Shown one piece after another: positions 52,770 through 61,277 of a stretch of 64,000 bases of DNA. The notes under the pieces were generated by a model. It was given only the letters and a program-made list of their open reading frames with translations, was not told the origin of the DNA and did no database searches. The DNA lies in assembly GCF_003999195.1 (NCBI RefSeq), contig NZ_RJVR01000224.1, positions 1-64,000 of the forward strand, in the 5' to 3' direction. Every line of letters begins with the position of its first letter. Position 1 is the first letter of the stretch. Origin of the DNA: Streptomyces soli (lineage in GTDB: Bacteria; Actinomycetota; Actinomycetes; Streptomycetales; Streptomycetaceae). The position numbers and the translations under genes are program-made.

Positions 52770-53111
52770 ATGACCTCCCGGGACGTAGGTGGACGGCCGC
52801 ACGAGCCGCTTGCAACTAAACTTCGGCTCGCCGCCTGGAACCGCCTGGAACGCACCGGCCGCGGGCCCGGACCCGCACAGCTGGCCGCATCCATGCAGCA
52901 GACGGAGGCGATCACCAAGGCCTAGGCCGACGGGCACGTCCCCAGGACCTTCACCCCCGAGGACCTGCTCACCTTCGTCCTGGCCCTGGCCAGCGCCTGG
53001 ACCCCCGACAGCGCCATGACCCCCGGCGGCATGGACGAGACCCGTCTGCGCTCCCACCGCGGCGCGGTCGTCGAAGCCGTACGCCGACTGGTCTCCCCCG
53101 CAGCCGACTGA
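52770..53111 (+). pseudogene. TetR-family regulator C-terminal relic with stop codon
   Basis: The frame reads ATKLRLAAWNRLERTGRGPG, then SMQQTEAITKA and an in-frame TAG (52923-52925), then GHVPRTFTPEDLLTFVLALA and RGAVVEAVRRLVSP to TGA. This is the ligand domain of a TetR regulator with a premature stop and no DNA-binding domain. Confidence 0.65.
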
Positions 53112-53224
53112 CGCCTCGGGGTGGGCCGCCGGAGTACCGACCCCGGTCCTACGCCTCACGTAAGTGCCAGGACGCGACCTTTGCCCGATGTCCGGCTGAT
53201 CGGCGCGGCCCTACCGTGACGCGC

Positions 53225-53623
53225 ATGAAGATCCCCGAGCAGTACAAGTACGCCGTCATCCCTCACGTCATGGTCGACGGAGCCGCCGAGGCGATCGCGT
53301 TCTACGCAGCCGCGTTCGGAGCATCGGAGTACTTCCGGCTCGAAGGTGATGACGGGCGCATCATCCACGCCGAGATCAGAATTCATGACTCCGCCCTCAT
53401 GCTCGGTGACGCCGAACCCCCGTTCTCGCCCCCCGGCTCGGTCGGCCCGTCCGTTGTCCTGCATGTCTACGTGCCGGACGTGGACAGCCTGAGCGCCCGG
53501 GCCGCGGCCGCCGGGGCCGAACTTCTCTCGCCTCCGGCCGACATGCCCTACGGTGCCCGGCAGTCGATGCTCCGCGACCCGTTCGGCCACGTCTGGATCT
53601 TCTTGACCCCTATCACCACCTGA
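53225..53623 (+). CDS. VOC/PhnB-like glyoxalase-fold protein
   Basis: A 132-residue PhnB-type VOC protein: YAVIPHVMVDGAAEAIAFYA, then the middle strand HAEIRIHDSALMLGDAEPPF and the end RDPFGHVWIFLTPI. It is a single complete module, 10-15 residues shorter than the average. The family includes dioxygenase-, glyoxalase- and resistance-type proteins; function here is open. ATG 53225 or GTG 53216 is the start, neither with a ribosome site. The metal-binding His/Glu positions are only partly kept. Confidence 0.85.
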   Translation: MKIPEQYKYAVIPHVMVDGAAEAIAFYAAAFGASEYFRLEGDDGRIIHAEIRIHDSALMLGDAEPPFSPPGSVGPSVVLHVYVPDVDSLSARAAAAGAELLSPPADMPYGARQSMLRDPFGHVWIFLTPITT

Positions 53624-53640
53624 GACCCGAAGGCTCGCTA

Positions 53641-54047
53641 AGCCGTCTTGGCAGCCGTACGAGCGGCGATGTCGATCGTGCCGAGCAGCCCGCTGAGGGC
53701 CTTCAACTGCTCGTCGGTGAGGGCGCCGAAGATGTTCTGGAGCGCGGGTGAGGACGACCAGTTTGGCGCGGCGGTCGGTGGGGTCCGGGTTGCGCTCGAC
53801 GAGGCCCGTCACGTTCGAGGCCGTCGACCGTCTCGGTGACCGTTCGTGCGGCGAAACCGAGCTGATCGGCCAGGGACGACAGACGGGTCGGGCCCTGCTC
53901 GTCGAGCACGCGCAGGAGTTTCGTCCGGGCCAGGGACAGCCCGGCGGCGGCCATCTGCTCGTCGACCACGCGCCGTACCCGGTGCGCCAGCACAGGACCG
54001 CCTCGCTGCTCGAGCGCATCCACGCGACAACCGCATGAACACCGCAC
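53641..54047 (-). pseudogene. MarR-family regulator, frameshifted
   Basis: One reverse frame reads VRRVVDEQMAAAGLSLARTK, LLRVLDEQGPTRLSSLADQL, GFAARTVTETVDGLERDG. The next frame carries GLVERNPDPTDRRAKLVVLT, and a third ends IFGALTDEQLKALSGLLGTI, DIAARTAAKTA and stop. Two frameshifts break a gene otherwise complete. It sits directly beside the quinone-oxidoreductase gene that it probably once controlled. Confidence 0.75.
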
Positions 54048-54056
54048 AGGCAGGCG

Positions 54057-55025
54057 TCAGGAGGCCACGCGCAGCACGAGCTTGCCGCGGGTGTGGCCGG
54101 TCTCGCCGTGGGAGTGGGCCCGGGCGACCTGGTCCAGGGGGAAGGCCTCCTCGACCTCCACTTTCACGTCGCCGGAGTCGATGAGTCCAGCGATACGGGC
54201 CAGGGCCGGGCCGTCGGGCTCGACCAGGAAGGCGCTGGCGCGCAGGCCCTGGGCCCGGGCGGTGTCGAGCAGTTCGGGCGAGGCGCCGGAGGGGACGGCG
54301 ACGAGCAGGCCGCCGGGGCGCAACACGCTCAGGGAGCGGGTGCTGGTGTTGGCGTGGCCGTCACCGACGAGGTCGACCACGACGTCGACGTCCTTGACGG
54401 CGTCCTCGAAGCGGACGGCGGTGTAGTCGATGAGTTCGTCGGCGCCGAGCCCGGCGAGCCATTCGTGGCGGGCGCTGCTGGCGGTGCCGATGACGTAGGC
54501 ACCCAGGTGCTTGGCGAACTGGACGGCGAAGTGTCCGACGCCGCCCGCGGCCGCGTGGATCAGCACGCGCCGGCCGGGGCGGACGTCGGCGGTGTCCACC
54601 AGGACCTGCCAGGCGGTGAGGGCCGCCAGCGGCACGGCGGCGGCCTGCTCGTGGCTGATGCCGGCCGGCTTGCGGGCGAACTGCCGGGAGGGGGCCGTGA
54701 CGTACTCGGCGTAGGCGCCGGCGGCGCGGGGGAACCACGGCATTCCGTAGACCTCGTCGCCAGGCTTGAGCGTGGTCACCCCGAAGCCGGTCTCCTCCAC
54801 CACGCCGGCGACGTCCCAGCCCAGGATGAACGGCGGGTCGCCCAGCACGTGGGCCATGCCCGTGCCGGACCGGGTCTTCCAGTCGACCGGGTTGATCCCG
54901 GCGGCGTGCACCCGCACGAGGACCTCGGTCGGCAGCGGCTCGGGGCGGGGCACCTCCTCCACCTGAAGGACTTCCGGACCGCCGAAGCCGTGCTGTACCA
55001 CCGCGCGCATCGAGGATGCGGACAT
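54057..55025 (-). CDS. NADP-dependent zinc-independent alcohol dehydrogenase/quinone oxidoreductase
   Basis: A 322-residue medium-chain reductase. GroES-like half: MRAVVQHGFGGPEVLQVEEV, VHAAGINPVDWKTRSG, GWDVAGVVEETG; nucleotide half: LIHAAAGGVGHFAVQFAKHL, GADELIDYT. The structural-zinc cysteines are absent, as in the quinone reductase group, which uses NADPH. ATG 55025 has GGGAG upstream. It diverges from a promoter with a strong palindrome whose original regulator gene has been replaced by a GH38 fragment. Confidence 0.92.
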   Translation of the reverse strand: MSASSMRAVVQHGFGGPEVLQVEEVPRPEPLPTEVLVRVHAAGINPVDWKTRSGTGMAHVLGDPPFILGWDVAGVVEETGFGVTTLKPGDEVYGMPWFPRAAGAYAEYVTAPSRQFARKPAGISHEQAAAVPLAALTAWQVLVDTADVRPGRRVLIHAAAGGVGHFAVQFAKHLGAYVIGTASSARHEWLAGLGADELIDYTAVRFEDAVKDVDVVVDLVGDGHANTSTRSLSVLRPGGLLVAVPSGASPELLDTARAQGLRASAFLVEPDGPALARIAGLIDSGDVKVEVEEAFPLDQVARAHSHGETGHTRGKLVLRVAS

Positions 55026-55129
55026 GAGACATCTCCCTCGAGTCAAATGAGTGGAAAGACCGTTGTGCAGCCTTTCGTGCAACTGGCCTTGACGCTACCC
55101 CGCGGATGGTGGTTACCATCAAGGGAATC

Positions 55130-55148
55130 TACTTCCAATTGGGAAGTA
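55130..55148. promoter_or_regulatory. Palindromic operator between divergent promoters
   Basis: TACTTCC and GGAAGTA with the five-base spacer AATTG, a perfect 7-5-7 repeat. It overlaps an AT-rich promoter shared by the oxidoreductase (reverse) and the broken plus-strand gene. HxlR- or MarR-type regulators use such sites. Confidence 0.6.
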
Positions 55149-55163
55149 TCCAGCTGAGGAGCG

Positions 55164-55334
55164 GTGCGGCAGGACGAGGACGGCGTCACCCTCGACAACG
55201 CCGTCGTACGAGTCAGGATCGACGCCGACGGCCTGGTGCGGTCCGTGTACGACCTGCGGGCGCACCGCGAGGCCCTGGCCCCGGACCGGCCCGGCAATGC
55301 GGGGTGGTGTCGTCATCGGACGCTCCTGCGGTGA
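55164..55334 (+). pseudogene. Alpha-mannosidase (GH38) fragment at a lost regulator position
   Basis: GTG 55164 with GAGGAG upstream opens 56 codons reading DEDGVTLDNAVVRVRIDADG, then LVRSVYDLRAHREALAPDRP, which is the C-terminal beta-domain of GH38 alpha-mannosidases. It then leaves homology and stops at 55334. The start signals probably belonged to another gene, perhaps an HxlR regulator. Confidence 0.55.
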
Positions 55335-55473
55335 GCCGGTTGGCGCTGGGGACGGGAGGGATCTACCGGGCCGCCACCCTGCCACAGCCGCTCCCACACC
55401 GCGTGTCATTTTCAGAGGCGCCCACCCCGTCGTGACTGAGCACGGGGAGCCTGCTCGTTCGTCTGGTGGTTCC

Positions 55474-55620
55474 TCATGCGTGGTGCTCGGAGCACAGGCA
55501 GCCGACACCCTTTTCGACGTCTGGGGACTCGCCTGCCAGGCGCTGCATGACCGCGAGCCAACGGGTGCCTGACACGTCGGTGTCGTGCGGCGGGAACCAC
55601 GGGAAGATGGCGAACTGCCG
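55474..55620 (-). other. Coding-like reverse frame, unrecognised
   Basis: The reverse strand reads FAIFPWFPPHDTDVSGTRWL, AVMQRLAGESPDVEKGVG, CLCSEHHA and stop at 55474. It has strong coding bias and looks like the end of a small protein, but no start codon or ribosome site is visible and the upstream frame is unlike it. It may be a truncated gene. Confidence 0.35.
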
Positions 55621-55733
55621 GGCTTCCAAAAGGTCCCCGCATCCGCTCGTTCGTACGGATCGCCACCGCCGTCTATCGCTCAACCCACACAGCGGCCCCG
55701 TAAGCGACAGGCGCTCTGGCGCCACTCGCGTCA

Positions 55734-55771
55734 CATGGGGCATCCTTCCGGCGACGGAAGGATGCCCCATG
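55734..55771 (+). promoter_or_regulatory. Perfect hairpin burying ribosome site and start codon
   Basis: A 16-bp perfect inverted repeat (55734-55749 and 55756-55771) with the six-base loop GGCGAC. The 3' arm contains the ribosome site GGAAGG (55756-55761) and the start codon ATG at 55769. In mRNA the stem would block initiation unless melted or processed. It may alternatively be a terminator of the reverse or upstream genes. Confidence 0.65.
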
Positions 55772-57004
55772 CACATGACACGTCGGTCGTTCACCGCCCT
55801 GCCGCTCGCCGCCCTGCCGGTCACCGGCCTTGTCCTGTCCGCTCCCGCATGGGCCGCCACGGCCACCCCCACCGTCGAGGAACAGCGCCTCGACCAGGCC
55901 GCTCCCCAGGAGATTCTGCGCCGCAGCGGCTTCGACACCGCCGTGCAGGAATTCGCCGCCGCACTGTCGGGCGTACGGTCCCGGGCCGCCGCCGAGCGGG
56001 TCGTGAGCCGCTACGGCAGCGGGCTGTGGCGCAAGGCCGTCGACCGGGCGCAGGGGCGGGGCCCGGCGGGCGGCGACCTGAGCCGGGACGACGACCGGCC
56101 GCTGTACTGGGCGCGGCTGGCGATGACCCGTGAAGTGCGCCTGTGGCAGCCCGACGCGGCGCGATCGGCCCTCCTGGACCGCCTCGAACGCACCTCGCGC
56201 GGCGAGGACTCCGTCGGTCTGCCAGCCGGAAAGGGCGTCAAGCGGATCCTTCTCACCGGCTTCGACCCGTTCCAGCTCGACATCGACGTCCGCCGCAGCA
56301 ACCCCTCAGGCGCCACCGCCCTCGCGCTCGACGGGGTGACCGTGGAAACCGCCTCGGGGCCGGCCCGCATCGAGACCGCGGTCTTCCCCGTCCGCTGGAC
56401 CGACTTCACCGCGGGCACCGTCGAGCGCACCCTGCTCCCCTCCTTCCGCCCCGGGCCACGTCAGGTCCACCTCTTCACCACCGTCAGCCAGGGCAGGGTC
56501 GGCCGCTTCGACGTCGAGCGCTTCAACGGCGCCTGGCGCGGCGGCTACCCGGACAACGAGAACCTCTCCGTCACCGGCGTCGTCCCCGTCCCGTACGCCT
56601 CCGAACAGCCGCAGTGGACCACGACCACCCTCCCCTACCGGGCCATCCTGGCCGCCGGCGCCGGTCCCTTCCCCGTGTACGACCACACCTCCGTCACCGA
56701 GATCCCGGCCGGCGCCACCGACCCCGTAACCAGCGCCACCGGCCCCACCCCCGGCTCCACCGCCCGCGCCGGAGGCGGCGGCGACTACCTCTCCAACGAG
56801 ATCGCCTACCGGGCCACCCTGCTGCGCGACGAGCTCGGCCTCGACATCCCCGGCGGCCACGTCCACACCCCCGTCCTGCAGTTCGGCGACGGCAACACCG
56901 ACCCCGCCACCGGCACAGTCACCGACCCCGCCTTCGTGGCCAACCGGCTCGCGATCATCGCCCAGGTCCGCGCCATCGTCGTGACGGCGGCGGGGACGCT
57001 CTAG
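55769..57004 (+). CDS. Secreted pyroglutamyl-peptidase-like (C15-like) protein
   Basis: A 411-residue exported protein with a Sec/Tat-like signal (TRRSFTALPLAALPVTGLVL, then APAWA). After a helical N-terminal region, residues about 150-400 match the pyroglutamyl peptidase fold: RILLTGFDPFQLDIDVRRSN and PSGATALAL. The usual catalytic Cys (V-C-N-H-V-F-Y) corresponds here to LSNEIAY, giving Ser342; the His region is GGHVHTP (His364/His366). The true enzyme removes N-terminal pyroglutamate; with Ser in place of Cys the activity is open. ATG 55769 has GGAAGG but both lie in a hairpin; ATG 55775 is a second choice. Confidence 0.8.
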   Translation: MHMTRRSFTALPLAALPVTGLVLSAPAWAATATPTVEEQRLDQAAPQEILRRSGFDTAVQEFAAALSGVRSRAAAERVVSRYGSGLWRKAVDRAQGRGPAGGDLSRDDDRPLYWARLAMTREVRLWQPDAARSALLDRLERTSRGEDSVGLPAGKGVKRILLTGFDPFQLDIDVRRSNPSGATALALDGVTVETASGPARIETAVFPVRWTDFTAGTVERTLLPSFRPGPRQVHLFTTVSQGRVGRFDVERFNGAWRGGYPDNENLSVTGVVPVPYASEQPQWTTTTLPYRAILAAGAGPFPVYDHTSVTEIPAGATDPVTSATGPTPGSTARAGGGGDYLSNEIAYRATLLRDELGLDIPGGHVHTPVLQFGDGNTDPATGTVTDPAFVANRLAIIAQVRAIVVTAAGTL

Positions 57005-57154
57005 CTGTCCGGCCGGCGGTGGATCCTCACACCGCGCTCGCGTCCTCGAAGACCACCCGCATGTCCGGGCGGCCCGGTGTCTCTGTCCGGGCGGCCCGGT
57101 GCCTCGCTCGGAATCCCCGGGGGCAGTACCGGGGCCAGTGCCCGAAAACCCGCG

Positions 57155-57591
57155 CGCACAGCCTCGTCCGAGTACCCGGCCGGCGTCCAGGACGCCGAGG
57201 ACGCCCTCCAGGACACGCTCCTGGCCGCCTGGCAAGGCCTCGGAGGGTTCGAGGGACGCGCATCGATCCGCACGAGTCCGGCGATGTCGACGCGCTGGTC
57301 GCCTTGCTCACCGACGATGTCCGGGGCTCCATGCCACCGGTTACCCTCGAATACCAGGGCGACGCCGTGGCCCGCTTCTTCGCCAGCGTCATCCGCCAGG
57401 GCCGGACCTATGACCTCGTCCCGACGCGAGCGAACGGTCAGCCGGCTTTCGGGGCCTGCCTTCGCGCCCCTACCGGCATCCGCCACGGGACCGGCCTCCT
57501 CGCCCTCACCGGCGACCGGATCTGCGCCATCACCCGCTTCGACAACAGCGTGCTCCCGTCGTTCGGGCTGCCGCGATCGCTTCCCGGCTGA
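57155..57591 (+). pseudogene. ECF sigma factor (SnoaL-tailed) with large deletion
   Basis: One frame reads QDAEDALQDTLLAAWQGLGG with FEGRASIRT, the region 2 of SigJ/sigma-70 ECF factors that carry a C-terminal SnoaL domain. In another frame the sequence jumps to HESGDVDALVALLTDDVRGS, QGDAVARFFASVIRQGRTYD and ITRFDNSVLPSFGLP, the SnoaL tail. Region 4 and the linker (about 130 residues) are lost. Confidence 0.75.
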
Positions 57592-57617
57592 TACGCAGCA
57601 ACGACAGAGACCGCAGG

Positions 57618-58583
57618 TCAGCGCACCCGTCCCCGGGGCTTCAAAGCCACGGGGGGCAGTTCCGGGGCGGGTAGCGGGGCACCGTCGTAGCCGGTGACGG
57701 CGCCGAAGCGGGAGCCGGTCATCCAGTCGGCGCGGGCTTGGGCGATGTCGTCGTGGGAGCGGCCGATGAAGTTCCACCACATGACGATCTTCTCATCGAA
57801 GGGCTCGCCGCCGAGGAGGAGCAGGCCGCTGTCGCTCAGGGCGCGCAGGGGGAGCTCGGTGCGGCCGCAGCCGAGGTAGAGCATCGAACCGGGGTCGAGG
57901 CGGACGCCGTCGACGTCGGTGGCGCCGGACATGGTGAGAACGGCGTACTCGAAGTCCGGGTTGACCGGCAGCCGTACGTCGCTGCCGGAGGCGAGGGCGA
58001 GGTCGGCGCCGACCAGGGGTGAGTAGGTGGTTCCCGGGGAGGCGGCGCCGTCGAGTTCGCCGAGGATGACGGTGGCGGTGAGGCCGGGGGCGGTGACGAG
58101 GGGCAGGGTGGCGTGGTGTTCGAAGGCGGGGCTGGTGTGGCGGTGGGCGTCGGGGAGGGCGACCCAGAGCTGGGCGCCGTGGAGGAGGCGGGCGTGCGGG
58201 ACGGGGCTCTGCTCGGAGTGGGCGATGGCGCGGCCGGAGGTCATGAGGCCGAGTTCGCGGGGGCGGAGGGTCTGGAGGCTGCCGAGGCTGTCGCGGTGCT
58301 GCACTTCGCCGTCGTGGAGCCAGCTGACGGTCTGCAGGCCCATATGAGGGTGCGGGGGCACCTGCATGCCGGACCCGTCGGCGATGTCGTCGGGGCCGTA
58401 GTGGTCGACGAAGGCCCAGGCGCCCACCATGCGGCGCCCGAGGTTGGGCAGCAGGCGCCGGACGACGGTGCTGCCGCCGAGGTTGGCCTCACGCGGGGCG
58501 AGGAGTTCCCTGACGGGCTGCGCGGAGACGTCGTCGCGCCCTCCGCAGAGGTGGGGCGAGGGGTGGAGGTCGAGGTCGCTCAT
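57618..58583 (-). CDS. Pirin-family protein
   Basis: A 321-residue bicupin of the pirin family. The N-terminal cupin holds the iron ligands: HPHMGLQTVSWLHDGEVQHR and SGRAIAHSEQSP. The second cupin (FEYAVLTMSGATDVDGVRLD) completes the fold; IVMWWNFIGRSHDDI is the typical pirin ending. Bacterial pirins act as quercetinases or bind dehydrogenases. It is third in the GNAT-OsmC-pirin operon (five bases after the OsmC stop). ATG 58583 follows AAAGGG. Confidence 0.93.
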   Translation of the reverse strand: MSDLDLHPSPHLCGGRDDVSAQPVRELLAPREANLGGSTVVRRLLPNLGRRMVGAWAFVDHYGPDDIADGSGMQVPPHPHMGLQTVSWLHDGEVQHRDSLGSLQTLRPRELGLMTSGRAIAHSEQSPVPHARLLHGAQLWVALPDAHRHTSPAFEHHATLPLVTAPGLTATVILGELDGAASPGTTYSPLVGADLALASGSDVRLPVNPDFEYAVLTMSGATDVDGVRLDPGSMLYLGCGRTELPLRALSDSGLLLLGGEPFDEKIVMWWNFIGRSHDDIAQARADWMTGSRFGAVTGYDGAPLPAPELPPVALKPRGRVR

Positions 58584-58588
58584 GGCTG

Positions 58589-59050
58589 TCACGCCCTTTC
58601 GGCGGCAGGGGGGAGGCGGGCGGGCTCGGGCACGATGGGCGTTCCGCCGCGTACGGCGCGGGTGACGGGGGTACGGTCGGCGATCTCCAGTAGCCGGGCG
58701 CGCCGAGTGTCGTCGAGGTTGCCCATCAGCTCGATACGCCGGGTGATCCGGGCCGCATGGTCGGGGCCCTTCTCGTACGCCAGGTGCACCCGGACGCCGT
58801 CCAGCGGCCACTGCTTGCGCTGGGCGTACATACGGAGGGTGATCGCGGTGCAGGAGCCCAGAGCGGACAGCAGCAGGCCGATCGGGGTGGGCGCGGTGTC
58901 GGCGCCGCCGACGGACTCCGGCTCGTCGGCGGCGAGGGGGTGCCGGCCGGCGCGTATGCCGACGCGGTAGTCGGCGCCGGTACTGGTGGCGACCGCCGCC
59001 GCGGACCGTACGTACGCGGGGGCGGGCGCGGCCGGGTCCGTCGGGCTCAC
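58589..59050 (-). CDS. OsmC-family protein
   Basis: A 153-residue OsmC/Ohr-fold protein: [20 protein letters not shown], the first redox Cys in [17 protein letters not shown], and the region [14 protein letters not shown]. In peroxidase-active members the last motif reads C-P-V; here Thr replaces Cys, so thiol-peroxidase activity is doubtful. GTG 59050 overlaps the stop of the acetyltransferase by three to four bases (GTGA). It is the middle gene of the operon. Confidence 0.9.
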   Translation of the reverse strand: MSPTDPAAPAPAYVRSAAAVATSTGADYRVGIRAGRHPLAADEPESVGGADTAPTPIGLLLSALGSCTAITLRMYAQRKQWPLDGVRVHLAYEKGPDHAARITRRIELMGNLDDTRRARLLEIADRTPVTRAVRGGTPIVPEPARLPPAAERA

Positions 59051-59352
59051 AGTCCGAACCGCTGGCGCTGGTCCTGCGGCACGAGATCCGTGTAGTCGGG
59101 GTGCTTGGAGATCCACCCGCGGATGAAGGGGCAGTAGGGCAGTACGGCGAGGCCCTGCTCCCTGGCGGAGTCGAGGGCCGCGCGGGCGAGTGCGCCGCCC
59201 AGGCCGCGGCCGCCGAAGCGGGGATCGATCTCGGTGTGGATGAAGGCGATCTCGTCCTGGTACCGGTGGTACTCGGCGAAGCCGGCGAGTTCGTTGTCGT
59301 CGAAGATCTCGAAGCGCGACCGGTCGGGGTTGTCGGCCACTCGGGGTTCCAT
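59047..59352 (-). CDS. GNAT-type N-acetyltransferase (YjdJ-like)
   Basis: A 101-residue short GNAT protein with [20 protein letters not shown], the acetyl-CoA-binding R-x-x-G-x-G loop, and the ending [18 protein letters not shown] 59352 is chosen for the ideal AGGAGGAGCG before it. It is first in an operon with OsmC and pirin, transcribed leftwards from the operator-rich region at 59425-59513. Confidence 0.9.
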   Translation of the reverse strand: MEPRVADNPDRSRFEIFDDNELAGFAEYHRYQDEIAFIHTEIDPRFGGRGLGGALARAALDSAREQGLAVLPYCPFIRGWISKHPDYTDLVPQDQRQRFGL

Positions 59353-59424
59353 CGCTCCTCCTGCGGAGTCTCGCTGCGCCATCGTCGTTGCCTTCCGAGA
59401 TGAAGTTTACGATTCAACCATTGC

Positions 59425-59450
59425 GAAGTATAGTTGATACTTCAACTATA
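59425..59450. promoter_or_regulatory. Overlapping palindromes (MarR-like operator)
   Basis: GAAGTAT/ATACTTC (59425-59431 and 59437-59443) overlaps TATAGTTGA/TCAACTATA (59429-59437 and 59442-59450). Both are perfect. The region is very AT-rich and lies between the divergent redox operons. Confidence 0.65.
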
Positions 59451-59499
59451 GGCCCACGCTCCGGGGAATAGCGACACCGGGCCCCATGTTAAGCAGACA

Positions 59500-59513
59500 G
59501 TTGAAGCGTCAAC
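59500..59513. promoter_or_regulatory. Second MarR-like operator
   Basis: GTTGA-AGCG-TCAAC, sharing the TTGA/TCAA half-sites of the palindrome at 59429-59450. It is 24 bases before the monooxygenase start. Confidence 0.55.
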
Positions 59514-59536
59514 CAAATGAGAGGATGGGCGGCACG

Positions 59537-60640
59537 ATGCAGTTCGGGATCTTCACCGTCGGCGACGTCACCACCGACCCCACGAACGGCCGGACCCCGA
59601 CCGAGCACGAGCGGATCAAGGCAATGGTCGCCATCGCGCTCAAGGCCGAGGAGGTCGGCCTGGACGTCTTCGCGACCGGCGAGCACCACAACCCGCCCTT
59701 TGTGCCGTCCTCCCCCACCACCACGCTCGGCCACATCGCGGCCCGCACCGAGCGGATCGTCCTCTCCACCTCCACCACGCTGATCACCACCAACGACCCG
59801 GTGAAGATCGCCGAGGACTACGCGATGCTCCAGCACCTGGCCGACGGCCGCGTCGACCTCATGATGGGCCGCGGAAACACCGGACCGGTGTACCCGTGGT
59901 TCGGGCAGGACATCCGCCAGGGCATCCCCCTCGCCATCGAGAACTACGCCCTGCTCCACAAGCTGTGGCGCGAGGACGTCGTCGACTGGCAGGGACGCTT
60001 CCGCACCCCCCTGCAAGGCTTCACCTCCACCCCCCGCCCGCTCGACGGCGTACCTCCTTTCGTCTGGCACGGCTCCATCCGTTCCCCGGAGATCGCCGAG
60101 CAGGCCGCGTACTACGGCGACGGGTTCTTCGCCAACCACATCTTCTGGCCCAAGGAGCACTTCCAGAAGCTGATCAACCTCTACCGCGAGCGTTACGCCC
60201 ACTACGGCCACGGCACACCCGAGCAGGCCATCGTCGGCTTGGGCGGCCAGGTGTTCATGCGGAAGAACTCCCAGGACGCGGTACGCGAGTTCCGCCCGTA
60301 CTTCGACAACGCGCCGGTGTACGGACACGGCCCCTCACTGGAGGAGTTCACGAAGGAGACCCCGCTCACCGTCGGCAGCCCGCAGGAGGTCATCGACAAG
60401 ACCCTGACCTTCCGCGAAACCTTCGGCGACTACCAGCGCCAGCTCATCCTCGTGGACCACGCCGGACTGCCCCTCAAAACCGTCCTCGAACAGCTCGACC
60501 TCCTCGGTGAGGAAGTAGTGCCCGTCCTGCGCAAGGAGTTCGCCGCCGGCCGCCCGGCCGACGTGCCCGACGCCCCCACCCACGCCTCGCTGGTCGCGGC
60601 GCGCGACACCGAGACCGTAACCGCCGATCTGCCGGCCTGA
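59537..60640 (+). CDS. LLM-class flavin-dependent oxidoreductase
   Basis: A 367-residue bacterial-luciferase-like monooxygenase: MQFGIFTVGDV, ALKAEEVGLDVFATGEHHNP, TTLITTNDPVKIAEDYAMLQ, and GRGNTGPVYPWFGQD. It uses reduced flavin and oxygen to oxidise an unknown substrate. The ATG at 59537 is the homology start; ATG 59525 is possible. It is followed 13 bases later by an FMN reductase gene, so the two form a two-component monooxygenase. The divergent promoter has two MarR-like operators. Confidence 0.92.
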   Translation: MQFGIFTVGDVTTDPTNGRTPTEHERIKAMVAIALKAEEVGLDVFATGEHHNPPFVPSSPTTTLGHIAARTERIVLSTSTTLITTNDPVKIAEDYAMLQHLADGRVDLMMGRGNTGPVYPWFGQDIRQGIPLAIENYALLHKLWREDVVDWQGRFRTPLQGFTSTPRPLDGVPPFVWHGSIRSPEIAEQAAYYGDGFFANHIFWPKEHFQKLINLYRERYAHYGHGTPEQAIVGLGGQVFMRKNSQDAVREFRPYFDNAPVYGHGPSLEEFTKETPLTVGSPQEVIDKTLTFRETFGDYQRQLILVDHAGLPLKTVLEQLDLLGEEVVPVLRKEFAAGRPADVPDAPTHASLVAARDTETVTADLPA

Positions 60641-60653
60641 AAGGAAGGAAAGG

Positions 60654-61277
60654 ATGAACACCCTGAAGCTCGTGGTCGTCTCGGCCGGCCTGAGCCAGCC
60701 GTCCTCCACCCGACTGCTGGCCGACCGGCTCGCCGAAGCCACCCGGCAGAGCCTGGGCGACGCCGGGCGACCCGTGGACGTCCGCGTGGTCGAACTGCGT
60801 GATCTGGCCACCGACGTCGCCAACAACATGGTGACCGGGTTCCCGAGCGCGGCCCTGCGCGAAGCGTTGGAAGCGATCACGGAGGCGGACGGTGTCATCG
60901 CCGTGACGCCGATCTTCACCGCCTCCTACAGCGGGTTGTTCAAGTCGTTCTTCGATGTGATCGACAACACCGCGCTCACCGGCAAGCCCGTGCTCATCGC
61001 CGCCACCGGCGGCACCGCCCGGCACTCGCTCGCCCTTGAGCACGCTGTCCGCCCCCTGTTCGGCTACCTGCGCGCGATCGTCGTACCCACCGCCGTGTAC
61101 GCGGCCTCCGAGGACTGGGGCACGGCCGGGGACGACCGCACCGACGGCCTGGCCTCCCGGATCACCCGGGCCGCCGAGGAACTGGCCGGCCTGATGGGTG
61201 GCCGCGCAGCCACCACCGAGCCCGCCGAGACCGTCGTCCCCTTCGAGCAGCAGCTGGCCGCGCTCCGGTCGGCGTAA
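60654..61277 (+). CDS. NADPH-dependent FMN reductase
   Basis: A 207-residue flavodoxin-like reductase of the CE1759 group: KLVVVSAGLSQPSSTRLLAD, VIAVTPIFTASYSGLFKSFF, and LIAATGGTARHSLALEHAVR. It supplies reduced FMN. AAGGAAGGAAAGG precedes ATG 60654. It is coupled to the LLM-class monooxygenase and probably feeds it. A 159-bp inverted-repeat element starts at its stop codon. Confidence 0.92.
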   Translation: MNTLKLVVVSAGLSQPSSTRLLADRLAEATRQSLGDAGRPVDVRVVELRDLATDVANNMVTGFPSAALREALEAITEADGVIAVTPIFTASYSGLFKSFFDVIDNTALTGKPVLIAATGGTARHSLALEHAVRPLFGYLRAIVVPTAVYAASEDWGTAGDDRTDGLASRITRAAEELAGLMGGRAATTEPAETVVPFEQQLAALRSA

